DNA of 64,000 bases, taken from the NCBI RefSeq assembly GCF_038069765.1, contig NZ_JBBPFS010000009.1, forward strand, positions 95,540 to 159,539, given 5' to 3'. Below, piece by piece: positions 1 through 8,434 of this stretch (the first letter of the stretch is position 1; each line of letters starts with the position of its first letter). Under the pieces are notes generated by a model, which saw nothing but the letters and a program-made list of their open reading frames with translations, made no database searches and was not told the origin of the DNA. The DNA is from Arthrobacter_B sp038069765. Its GTDB lineage: Bacteria > Actinomycetota > Actinomycetes > Actinomycetales > Micrococcaceae. The translations under genes and the position numbers were made by a program.

Positions 1-1270
<1,270 letters not shown>

Positions 1271-1428
1271 AACGGCTTTCGTCCTTCCGGAACAGTCATG
1301 CTGGGTGCTTAGATGTTGCATTCCAGACTGCGGTGCCCGCGACGGACGGGCCGTGAGGGTGCGATCTCTTTACGCACCCGCAGGCCCTCACCTCAGTGGC
1401 TTGCTGTTTCACTCAACGCCGACCGCAT

Positions 1429-1490
1429 TTAGCAGTCATACGGCAAGAGTGCTAACTCAATAATTAGCACTCTCACACACTGAGTGCAAG
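1429..1490 (-). promoter_or_regulatory. groEL promoter with two tandem CIRCE operators (HrcA sites)
   Basis: Two CIRCE-type inverted repeats with the canonical 9-nt spacer sit 8 nt apart. The first has TTAGCAGTC at 1429-1437 and GAGTGCTAA at 1447-1455. The second has TTAGCACTC at 1464-1472 and GAGTGCAAG at 1482-1490. Each has one perfect and one slightly degenerate arm. Read on the minus strand, a -35 TTGCAC (1484-1489) and a -10 TAATTA (1461-1466) are 17 bp apart and lie inside the second operator, so bound HrcA would cover the promoter. The first operator would lie over the transcription start. HrcA repression of groEL is established for this element; the assignment here is from sequence alone. 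Confidence 0.9.
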
Positions 1491-1570
1491 CGATCACGAC
1501 TCTCCGACGTCCGGGTCACAGGCAACATTCCCCGGGTGCCGCCCATCCCTGGAGATCCCCTGACACACCA

Positions 1571-1603
1571 AACGGCGGCATCCCGGGAGCGGTTGCCGCC
1601 GTT
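1571..1603 (-). terminator. Hairpin after the cold-shock gene, probable terminator
   Basis: A perfect 10-bp inverted repeat (AACGGCGGCA at 1571-1580, TGCCGCCGTT at 1594-1603) with a 13-nt loop lies 28 nt beyond the cold-shock stop codon. There is no T-run after it, which is frequent for terminators in high-GC actinobacteria. It would separate the cold-shock gene from the groEL promoter downstream. Confidence 0.55.
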
Positions 1604-1631
1604 GGGGTTCGCGCAGGTGCCAAAAGCGCCG

Positions 1632-1835
1632 CTAAACGGCTCGCACATCCTCCGCCTGGGGGCCTTTCTGGCCTTCACCAATTTCAAATTCCACCCGCTG
1701 GCCTTCTTCGAGGGTGCGGTACCCCGAGGCCTGGATGGCGGACCAGTGCACGAAAACGTCCGTTTGGGCCTCATCCAGCGTGATGAATCCGTAGCCTTTT
1801 TCCCCGTTGAACCATTTGACGATCCCCTGCGCCAT
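1632..1835 (-). CDS. Cold-shock domain protein (CspA family), 67 aa
   Basis: This is a single OB-fold nucleic-acid chaperone that binds single-stranded RNA and DNA and melts mRNA structure. The protein starts MAQGIVKWFNGEKGYGFI, and the RNP1-like KGYGFI and RNP2-like VFVHWSAI motifs are both present; the length is typical for the family. The ATG at 1835 is chosen because GGAGAA lies 6 nt upstream; an ATG two codons earlier is possible. A leader of about 120 nt with two stable hairpins precedes it, as expected for a structured cold-shock leader. It lies between groEL and the LytR_C gene on the same strand but appears separately transcribed. Confidence 0.95.
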   Translation of the reverse strand: MAQGIVKWFNGEKGYGFITLDEAQTDVFVHWSAIQASGYRTLEEGQRVEFEIGEGQKGPQAEDVRAV

Positions 1836-1867
1836 GTGCATTTCTCCAACCTTGTTTGCTCGTGCGT

Positions 1868-1914
1868 TCCGCCAACGTGGTCGTGGCGGAGCGGACCGGC
1901 GCACAGGCGGTCCG
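1868..1914 (-). promoter_or_regulatory. Two adjacent hairpins in the cold-shock mRNA leader
   Basis: Two inverted repeats lie 33-80 nt upstream of the cold-shock start. One is TCCGCCA (1868-1874) with TGGCGGA (1884-1890), the other CGGACCG (1892-1898) with CGGTCCG (1908-1914). A TANNNT box (TAAAGT, 1966-1971 on the minus strand) further up would give a leader of about 125 nt containing both. Structured leaders that refold with temperature are known for CspA genes; a role here is inferred. Confidence 0.4.
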
Positions 1915-2044
1915 GGTACAGCGGATACATGCTTGCTTCGGACCGGCGTCGCACGGCTGGCACTCACTTTAGCCAGCGTGATGCAGCTCACATTTACTGC
2001 GGCAGGATCGTTATGGAGTTTTTACGTTCGGGCAGTATTCCCGG

Positions 2045-2695
2045 CTACTGGAATCCCGGGCCGGGAACTACGGTCACCAGATTGAAGTCGGCAGATTCGG
2101 CGAGCGTGGGGATCCCCAGAGTTCGTGAGAGCTCCTGGGCATTCGGCAGCTGCTCGGCACCGTTGTAGAAGATGATCGACGTCTGGAGCGGCGTTCCGCC
2201 CCAGTTAGCGACCTGCGCGGTGGCCCAGCCGTCGCCCGCAATCCGCGCGGAAAGATTCGCGCCGAGCCCTCCGATCCCGCTGGCATTAAGCACCACCACG
2301 GGCTGGCTGCGGTCCACTGCGGCTTCGGGGGTGGGCGACGGCTCGGGCGTCGGGGAATCGCTCGGCTCGGGCGTTGGCGACGGCTCGGGCGTCTCCGACG
2401 GCGCCGGCTCCGCTGACTCGGTCGGGGCAAGCTCGGCTTCGGTGGGCTCGGGTTCCGGGGTAACCGCCGGCTGGGACGAGTCGGACACCGGTGCCGGGGC
2501 AGCGCCGTCCTGCCCGATGCCCAGCCGCGGCAGGACAAAGAAGGCCGCGAGGCCCAGGATCAGGGCCAGCACTCCGACGGTAATGATCAGGCCAAGGCTG
2601 CCGGACCGCGACGGAATCAGCCGTTCGCGGTGAACGCCCTGGCGTGATGACGTCTCGGGAACCTTGTCAAACTCATCCCGGGGGTATTTGCTCAT
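2045..2695 (-). CDS. LytR_C domain membrane protein, 216 aa
   Basis: This is a membrane-anchored protein of the LytR C-terminal domain family, found in actinobacteria beside DUF3263 genes; its molecular role is not established. Residues 1-32 are cytosolic, a single membrane segment (GLIITVGVLALILGLAAFFVL) covers about 34-54, and about 70 residues of Pro/Glu/Ser/Thr repeats form an extended wall-spanning linker. The LytR_C fold occupies about 130-216 (PVVVLNASGIGGLGANLSARI onward). The linker is unusually rich in EPSPTPEPS-type repeats. The gene lies 36 nt downstream of DUF3263 and is probably co-transcribed. The ribosome site is weak (AAGGA about 13 nt before ATG), so initiation may depend on readthrough from upstream. 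Confidence 0.88.
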   Translation of the reverse strand: MSKYPRDEFDKVPETSSRQGVHRERLIPSRSGSLGLIITVGVLALILGLAAFFVLPRLGIGQDGAAPAPVSDSSQPAVTPEPEPTEAELAPTESAEPAPSETPEPSPTPEPSDSPTPEPSPTPEAAVDRSQPVVVLNASGIGGLGANLSARIAGDGWATAQVANWGGTPLQTSIIFYNGAEQLPNAQELSRTLGIPTLAESADFNLVTVVPGPGFQ

Positions 2696-2731
2696 GGTGA
2701 GGTATCAGTCCTTGGTATCAGGTGGCGCCGG

Positions 2732-3034
2732 TTAGACGTCAGAGCCTGAACGACGGGCGGTGCGCGCGCGCTGACGGGTTGTACGTAGTCTACGCAGTCT
2801 CTTGACCAGCATCGGGTCGTGAGCCAGGGCATCCTCGGTGTCGATCAGAGCGTTCAGCACCTGGTAGTAGCGGGTGGCGGACATGCCGAACAGCTCCCTG
2901 ATGGCCTGTTCCTTCGCCCCGGCGTATTTCCACCAGGCCCGCTCCAGTGCGAGCATCTGCTGTTCCTGTTCCCCGAGCGGACTGTCGGGGTCAACCGTGC
3001 CGTCCAACGAGAAGGCTTCGGTTGTTTCGGCCAC
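2732..3034 (-). CDS. DUF3263 family protein, 100 aa
   Basis: This is a small conserved actinobacterial protein of unknown function. The recognisable core is LALERAWWKYAGAKEQAIRE followed by LFGMSATRYYQVLNALID, which looks like a helix-turn-helix-like helical segment, and a very basic C-terminus (RRLRTTRQRARTARR). It starts with GTG at 3034, with GGGAG about 7 nt upstream. It is first in a probable two-gene unit with the LytR_C gene. A DNA-binding role is suggested by the basic tail and the helical core but is not demonstrated for the family. Confidence 0.88.
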   Translation of the reverse strand: MAETTEAFSLDGTVDPDSPLGEQEQQMLALERAWWKYAGAKEQAIRELFGMSATRYYQVLNALIDTEDALAHDPMLVKRLRRLRTTRQRARTARRSGSDV

Positions 3035-3242
3035 AGGATGCTCCCAGATCGGTTGTCGGTTTCCCTCTCTATGCTAGTTGGGAAATAACAGGCTTGTCAT
3101 TCGGCGGGCTTTCTCCGCTGAACGCCGGGGCTCCCCCGGCCGCTCCCCCAGCCGCTCCCCCAGCCGCAGGCCCGGCTGCCCGCACCGCCGGATGTGGGAA
3201 ACAGCACCGGGGGAACGCCGTTGTGGGCTATGGTCTGATGCT

Positions 3243-3731
3243 ATGTTTGCGAAGCTCGGAACCCGGACGGTGGCAGCACTGCTGCTGGTTGCCTTCACCT
3301 TTGCCGGGGCGTCGTGTTCAAACTTTCCAGCAGATCCGGAGGGGACACTGGACCGTGTCACGGGCGGCACCCTTCGGGTGGGTGTGTCCCACTCCCCGCC
3401 GGCCACGGACGTTGGCGGGGCTGAACCGGCGGGCACGGAAGCCGACCTGGCCCGGGATTTCGCCGAGTCCCTGGATGCCGGTGTTGAATGGGTCGAGGGC
3501 GGCGAAGAGTACCTTATGGAGGCCCTCAAGCAAGGTGACCTGGACCTGGTGATCGGCGGGCTGACCGAGTCAACCCCATGGACCGGCAAAGCGGCGGTGA
3601 CACGGCCCTATGCCGAGAGCACGAACCGCTGGGGAGACTCAGAGAAACATGTACTGGCGGCGCCGCTGGGCGAAAACGCGTTCCTTTCACGCCTTGAACA
3701 ATTCCTGGCCGACAGGGAGGCCGGCAAATGA
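3243..3731 (+). CDS. Short family-3 substrate-binding lipoprotein, apparently only one lobe, 162 aa
   Basis: The N-terminus is a lipoprotein signal (LLLVAFTFAGASC, Cys about 25). After it comes a family 3 extracellular solute-binding pattern: TLRVGVSHSPP, then ADLARDFAESL, then LKQGDLDLVIGGLTESTPW. The sequence then passes directly to HVLAAPLGENAFLSRLEQFL, which resembles the C-terminal part of lobe I. Normal family members have about 250 residues with a second lobe between these parts; that lobe appears absent. The stop overlaps the ATG of the CDF transporter (ATGA), so the two are translationally coupled. The ATG at 3243 lies 8 nt after TATGGT, suggesting leaderless translation. The ligand is unknown; the context suggests a metal ion. 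Confidence 0.72.
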   Translation: MFAKLGTRTVAALLLVAFTFAGASCSNFPADPEGTLDRVTGGTLRVGVSHSPPATDVGGAEPAGTEADLARDFAESLDAGVEWVEGGEEYLMEALKQGDLDLVIGGLTESTPWTGKAAVTRPYAESTNRWGDSEKHVLAAPLGENAFLSRLEQFLADREAGK

Positions 3732-4726
3732 CCAGGCAGCAGGGACGGACCGAACTGCCCCAAGAGCAATCTGACGCACTTCGCCGCGCCGTGCGGCTGG
3801 AGTGGATAACCATCGGTTTCCTTGCGGTCACCGTGACTGCCGTCTTCCTGGTCATGGGCAACTCCCAGGCCATGCGGGCAGCCTGGATCGAGGACATGCT
3901 CTCCTTCATCCCGCCGCTGGCCTTCCTGCTCGCCGTCCGCCTCGTGGCCCGGCCGCCGGGCACCCGCTACCCGTACGGCTATCACCGTTCCATCGGCGTC
4001 GCCCATCTGGTGGCGGCCGTGGCGCTGACTGTCATGGGGTCCTTTCTCATCTATGAGTCGGCGACGGGGTTGATGAAAGGCGAGCATCCGCCGATCGGCA
4101 CAGTAGAAATGTTCGGAAGCCAGATTTGGCTGGGCTGGCTGATGATGGCAGTAATGGCGGTGACCACCATCCCTCCGGTGATCGTCGGTCGAATCAAGAT
4201 CCGCCTCGCACGGCAGCTCCACAACAAGGTCCTGTATGCGGACGCCGACATGAACAAAGCCGATTGGATGACCGCGGTGGGTTCCATCGTCGGGGTCGCG
4301 GGAATCGGGCTCGGTTTCTGGTGGGCTGATGCAGCCGCCGCCCTCTTCATCGCCCTGAGCATCCTTCGCGACGGGCTGCGCAACATGCGCGGGGCGGTCA
4401 CCGACCTCGTGGACACGGCGGCTACCACCTTCGATGAAGCGGAGCCGCACCCGCTGGCGGAAGAAGTGACGGGCTATCTGCACGGGCTGCCGTGGGTGGA
4501 GGCAGCCGGGGTGCGGATGCGCGACCAGGGCCAGGTCTTCCATGTCGAAGCCTTCGTGGTGCCCGTCAAGGGCACGCCCCTGTCACTGTCCCGGCTGGCG
4601 GAGGCACGCGAGGGCTGCGCCGGCATCGATTGGAAGCTGGCCGACACGGTGGTGGTTCCCGTGCAGAACCTGCCGGAGGAACTCGGAGGCCGCAGCGGCG
4701 TGCATCAGTCGGGCAGCGAGGAATGA
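3728..4726 (+). CDS. Cation diffusion facilitator (CDF) family transporter, 332 aa
   Basis: This is an inner-membrane divalent-metal/proton antiporter of the cation efflux family. Six membrane segments can be drawn between about residues 24 and 215, with the family's PYGYHR motif (about 82-87) after the second helix. Acidic residues lie in helix 2 (WIEDMLSFI) and helix 5 (YADADMNKADWMTAVGS) at the places of the metal-site carboxylates. A cytosolic domain (about 235-332) has the ferredoxin-like fold expected for the C-terminus. The ATG overlaps the stop of the lipoprotein gene by 4 bases, so its synthesis is coupled to that gene. The metal cannot be told from the sequence. Confidence 0.9.
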   Translation: MTRQQGRTELPQEQSDALRRAVRLEWITIGFLAVTVTAVFLVMGNSQAMRAAWIEDMLSFIPPLAFLLAVRLVARPPGTRYPYGYHRSIGVAHLVAAVALTVMGSFLIYESATGLMKGEHPPIGTVEMFGSQIWLGWLMMAVMAVTTIPPVIVGRIKIRLARQLHNKVLYADADMNKADWMTAVGSIVGVAGIGLGFWWADAAAALFIALSILRDGLRNMRGAVTDLVDTAATTFDEAEPHPLAEEVTGYLHGLPWVEAAGVRMRDQGQVFHVEAFVVPVKGTPLSLSRLAEAREGCAGIDWKLADTVVVPVQNLPEELGGRSGVHQSGSEE

Positions 4727-4758
4727 CGCGCAAATACTTCCGGACCTAGGGTGGAAAC

Positions 4759-5562
4759 GTGAGCTCTAATGATCCGACACTCTTTTCACTGCCATCCGCC
4801 GCCGAGGGACCCAAGTCCGGCTCCGGCTCCGGCACGGAGGGAGAACCGTTCCCTTTCGCGGCTCCGGCGCCGCTGACAGACTTCATGGCACCGGATTGGG
4901 CCAGGGCCCTGGCCCCGGCCGCCCCGGAACTGCACCGAATCGCAGGATTCCTTGAGGAGGAGCGCCGCTCCGGCTTTCCCGTGCTGCCCGCTCCGGGCCA
5001 TATTCTCCGGGCGTTTTCCCGCCCGCTTGCTGACGTCAAGGTCCTGCTGATTGGCCAGGATCCCTACCCGACTCCCGGCCACGCCGTCGGTTTGTCCTTC
5101 TCGGTGGACCGCGGCGTGCGCCCGCTACCGCGGAGCCTGAACAACATCTACAAGGAACTCGACGCAGACCTGGGCATCCCCCCGTGCCCGCACGGCGATC
5201 TCAGTGCCTGGTCCGACCAGGGTGTCCTGCTGCTGAACCGGGTCATGACGGTCCGCGCCGGCAGCGCCGGGTCGCACCGGAGGCGCGGCTGGGAGCAGAT
5301 CACCGAACTGGCTGTCCGCGCCGTGGCCGGCCGCCGCTCTTCCGACGGCAGCCCCGTCCCTTTGGTGGCTGTCCTCTGGGGCAATGATGCGCGGTCCATC
5401 GTTCCGCTGCTGGAAGGCACACCCCGGATTGAATCGGCCCATCCGAGCCCGCTTTCCGCGTCGCGCGGGTTCTTCGGCTCCCGCCCTTTCAGCCGCACCA
5501 ATGAGCTGCTGCAGGAGCAGGGAGCACAGCCGGTGGACTGGCGGCTGGACGCGATACGGTAG
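4759..5562 (+). CDS. ung: Uracil-DNA glycosylase, family 1
   Basis: This enzyme excises uracil from DNA and starts base-excision repair. The water-activating motif GQDPYPTPGHAVGLSFSV (Asp101) and the leucine-loop motif HPSPLSASRGFFGSRPFS (His228) are both intact. The usual Tyr-His pair after GQDPY is replaced by Pro (GQDPYP), which is seen in actinobacterial members. At 267 aa it is slightly longer than usual because of a Ser/Gly-rich N-terminus of about 35 residues. The GTG start follows TAGGGT (4747-4752) by 6 nt and has no convincing Shine-Dalgarno sequence, so the mRNA is probably leaderless. It lies 32 nt after the CDF gene. Confidence 0.96.
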   Translation: MSSNDPTLFSLPSAAEGPKSGSGSGTEGEPFPFAAPAPLTDFMAPDWARALAPAAPELHRIAGFLEEERRSGFPVLPAPGHILRAFSRPLADVKVLLIGQDPYPTPGHAVGLSFSVDRGVRPLPRSLNNIYKELDADLGIPPCPHGDLSAWSDQGVLLLNRVMTVRAGSAGSHRRRGWEQITELAVRAVAGRRSSDGSPVPLVAVLWGNDARSIVPLLEGTPRIESAHPSPLSASRGFFGSRPFSRTNELLQEQGAQPVDWRLDAIR

Positions 5563-5593
5563 GAGAAACCCTTTACCGAGGAGACCAACCCGC

Positions 5594-6451
5594 ATGCCTG
5601 ACCCTTCCGTGCCCGCCGAGAAGCCCGCGCAGGACGTGCCCCGCCGGGCCCGCCCGCTGCTAACCCTCGAGGTCCTGCGGCGGGAACAGCTGACGCCTCA
5701 CATGGTGCGCATTTATGCCGGCGGTCCGAACTTCGGGAGTTTCACCGCCAACGGCTGCGCCGACGCCTACTGCAAAATCTGGTTTGGCCCGGACGGCAAA
5801 CCGCTGGACGGGACGTCCGACCTCGAGTCCCTTCGGAGTTCCTTTCCCCGGGAGGAATGGCCGGTGTCGCGCACCTACACGGTCCGCAGCGTGAACCCTG
5901 CAGCCCGCGAGCTGGCCATTGATTTTGTGGTGCACGGGGACGAAGGCCTGGCCGGCCCGTGGGCCGCACAGGCTAGAGCCGGTGAAGCACTGACGTTCTC
6001 GGGGCCAGGGGGTGCCTTCAATCCCGACCCCGACGCCGGCTGGTATCTGTTCGCTGCCGATGAATCCGCCCTGCCCGCCACGGCTGCGGCGCTGGAGGCC
6101 CTGCCGGTCTCCGCCGTCGGGCAGGTGTTCCTGGAGGTGGGCGGTCCCGAGGACCGCCAGCCGCTCACGGCGCCGGAAGGCATCTCCGTGACCTGGCTGT
6201 ACCGGGGGGACACGCCGGCGGGAAACACCGGCATGCTGGCGGCAGCCGTCTCGGCCGCGCCTTGGCCAAGCAACGACGTTCAGGTCTTCGCGCACGGCGA
6301 GCGGGAGGCAATGAAGGCCCTGCGGGATGTCTTCTTCACGATGCGCGGACTGGAACGCCGGCAGGTGTCGCTGTCCGGATACTGGGCTGCGGGGCGCACA
6401 GAAGACGCATTCCAGGCAGAAAAAAAGACCCCGGTCGGCAAAATCCTCTAG
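5594..6451 (+). CDS. Siderophore-interacting protein (FAD/NAD(P)H ferric reductase family), 285 aa
   Basis: This is a cytosolic flavoprotein that reduces ferric siderophores to release iron. The FAD-binding motif VSRTYTVRS (about residues 93-101) and the C-terminal SIP domain with AADESALPA and a conserved GYWAAGRTEDAF are present. The length matches the family. The ATG at 5594 is chosen because GAGGAG lies about 11 nt upstream and homologues start near here; the reading frame is open further upstream but overlaps ung. No siderophore uptake genes are adjacent. It ends in a hairpin shared with the convergent exporter gene. Confidence 0.93.
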   Translation: MPDPSVPAEKPAQDVPRRARPLLTLEVLRREQLTPHMVRIYAGGPNFGSFTANGCADAYCKIWFGPDGKPLDGTSDLESLRSSFPREEWPVSRTYTVRSVNPAARELAIDFVVHGDEGLAGPWAAQARAGEALTFSGPGGAFNPDPDAGWYLFAADESALPATAAALEALPVSAVGQVFLEVGGPEDRQPLTAPEGISVTWLYRGDTPAGNTGMLAAAVSAAPWPSNDVQVFAHGEREAMKALRDVFFTMRGLERRQVSLSGYWAAGRTEDAFQAEKKTPVGKIL

Positions 6452-6468
6452 ATTCTTGCCGTCCGGGG
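6429..6468. terminator. Bidirectional terminator between convergent genes
   Basis: CCCCGGTCGGCAA (6429-6441) pairs with TTGCCGTCCGGGG (6456-6468), 12 bp with one T-T mismatch and a 14-nt loop. It begins before the siderophore-interacting stop codon. The plus side is followed by CCTTTCC and the minus side by CTTTTTT, so it can serve both this gene and the ThrE-type gene ending at 6485. Confidence 0.75.
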
Positions 6469-6484
6469 CCTTTCCGCCGGCTGC

Positions 6485-8392
6485 CTACCGGCGCCGGTTC
6501 CGGCGGTCATTGCCGGACAGGTTTCGCGTCAGGGGCCGGGCGAGGTTGTCGCCGAACACCACGCCGCCGGCAATCGCCAGGATCACCGTCAGCGCATTGA
6601 AGATTCCGACGGCGCCGGCGGTGAAGTCGTCAGTACCGATACTCAGGCCGTACATGGCGCGGAAGATGCTCAGCCCGGGGAACAGGAAGAGCACTGCCGG
6701 AACAGCAACGATCAGCTGCGGCGCCCCCATTCGAAGCGCGATCATCCGTGCCACCATGCCGATGAAAATGGCAGCGACGGCCGGCGTGAGCCGGGGGCCA
6801 ACGCCCACCATTTCCGACAGCTGGAACACCAGGAAGCCCGCCGCTCCGGTCAGGACGGTGGGCAGCACCAGATTCATCGGAGACTGTTCCACCACGCAGA
6901 TCGTGCCCAGCGCCACGGCCAGCAGCAGCATGGTCACCGCAAAGGGGTACTGCGAGGCGGCAACGTTGGTCACGTCCAGCCTCGGCATGCCCGCCAGTGC
7001 CCCCACAACAAGCGCGACGGCGATGCCTGCCACCAGCGCTCCGAAGGTCAGGAACGCTGACAGGAAACGTCCCGAAGCAGTAACCGGGAACCCGTTGATC
7101 GCATCCTGCACGGCAGAGACCAGCCGGCCCGTCGGCAGGAGCAGCAGGATCCCGCCGGCCACCACAATGCCCGGAGAGATCGGCACGTCGAAGGACCAGA
7201 ACAGCATGGCGATGGCGGTGACGACAAAGCCGCTGGCAGCGGTGCTGAAGAAGTCCGGCACCCGCCAGCGTCCCAGCAGCCGCTGCAGGAGACTGACCAG
7301 GACGGTACTGAGGAAAGCCACCAGCGAAGCCAGCGGTCCGCCGCCGATGAAGCCCACAATAGCCGCGGCAAACACGCCGGTTGAGGCCGTCACGGCCCAC
7401 CTCGGGAACGGCTTCGGCTGATGGGTGATCTCGTTCAGCCGGTTGGAAGCTTCGGCGCGCGAGATTCCACCGTCGATAATGTCCGTCACCAGCTGGTGGA
7501 CCAGCCCCAACCCGGCATAGTTGTTGGTCCACGAGCGCACCACGCGCATGACCGTGATGGGCGTCTGGTCCTTGGGCGAGTAGTTCAGCAGCACCGACTG
7601 GTTGGTGATGTCCACCTCGATGCTCTCCAGGCCAAAGGCAGCGGTCACTGCGATGATCGCCGTCTCCACTTCAAGGGCACCGGCACCGTAGCGGAACATG
7701 GTTTCGGCCAGGCTGAGGGCCAGGTCCAGGGTCTTCCGCGCCGATGCATCCGGGCCCGCGGTTCGCACCAGGGGGTTGGCGTACGGGGAACCTGCCAGCC
7801 GCTCCACGATGGACATGGCCTGGGTGGGAGGAGTCTCTCCCTGCACCAGCTTGCGCAGCATCCGACGGGCCGCTGCCGATGAGCGGTCCTGCTGCCGGGC
7901 TGCGCTGGAACTCGTGCCGTGCTGCCCCGGCACGGTCTTGCGGGCGCGCGGCTTCCGCGGCGACTGCGCCGTCTCTGACGGCTGGGCGGACTTGCCGCCG
8001 CCGAACCCTCCGGAGGGCAACCGGATGCGTCCTGTACCCGTTCCGCCCGAAGTGCCCTTGACGGGAGTCTGCATGACGGAGGTGGTGGGCGGCGGCGGTT
8101 TGGGACGGGTGCTCCTGAGCCCAAAACCGCCGGGGCCAGTGGGCAGGCCAGCGGTGCCGGCGGACCCGGAGCCCTTCGGCGCTTTGCCGGGAGCGGCAGG
8201 GCGCCGAATCTTCGCGCCGGCGGGTGCTTTTTTGCTTCCCCCCGCGGCCTTTGGCCCCTGCCCTGAAGGCTGGTTTCCGGAAGTTCCACCGTTGCCGGGA
8301 GACTGGATAACCGGTATCAGCCCCACCATCGGATCGGGGTTCTGTGCAGGCTTTTGGCGGTCTGCATCGGACGTGTTTTCCAAAGGACTCAC
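6485..8392 (-). CDS. ThrE-type threonine/serine exporter family membrane protein, 635 aa
   Basis: This is an inner-membrane exporter of the ThrE family, whose characterised member exports L-threonine and L-serine. Residues about 1-180 are a low-complexity Pro/Gly/Lys-rich extension. The soluble ThrE domain (LALSLAETMFRYGAGALEVETAII onward, about 225-370) is followed by about ten hydrophobic helices in two groups of five, matching the DUF1212 plus DUF3815 layout. It starts with GTG at 8392, with AGAGG about 7 nt before it. It lies 42 nt downstream of the FemX-like gene and may be co-transcribed. The long charged N-terminus is the main difference from the textbook protein; substrate specificity is not proven. 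Confidence 0.88.
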   Translation of the reverse strand: MSPLENTSDADRQKPAQNPDPMVGLIPVIQSPGNGGTSGNQPSGQGPKAAGGSKKAPAGAKIRRPAAPGKAPKGSGSAGTAGLPTGPGGFGLRSTRPKPPPPTTSVMQTPVKGTSGGTGTGRIRLPSGGFGGGKSAQPSETAQSPRKPRARKTVPGQHGTSSSAARQQDRSSAAARRMLRKLVQGETPPTQAMSIVERLAGSPYANPLVRTAGPDASARKTLDLALSLAETMFRYGAGALEVETAIIAVTAAFGLESIEVDITNQSVLLNYSPKDQTPITVMRVVRSWTNNYAGLGLVHQLVTDIIDGGISRAEASNRLNEITHQPKPFPRWAVTASTGVFAAAIVGFIGGGPLASLVAFLSTVLVSLLQRLLGRWRVPDFFSTAASGFVVTAIAMLFWSFDVPISPGIVVAGGILLLLPTGRLVSAVQDAINGFPVTASGRFLSAFLTFGALVAGIAVALVVGALAGMPRLDVTNVAASQYPFAVTMLLLAVALGTICVVEQSPMNLVLPTVLTGAAGFLVFQLSEMVGVGPRLTPAVAAIFIGMVARMIALRMGAPQLIVAVPAVLFLFPGLSIFRAMYGLSIGTDDFTAGAVGIFNALTVILAIAGGVVFGDNLARPLTRNLSGNDRRNRRR

Positions 8393-8434
8393 CCTTTCGC
8401 CTCTGTTGCCTGAATCCCGTTCAGGCTTTTGCTG

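Noticed and set aside
1447..1472. An outward-facing inverted repeat GAGTGCTAA-N8-TTAGCACTC as a new kind of operator
   Set aside because: The arms belong to two ordinary CIRCE elements with the correct 9-nt spacing; the N8 repeat is explained by their adjacency, though joint binding is mentioned as a finding.
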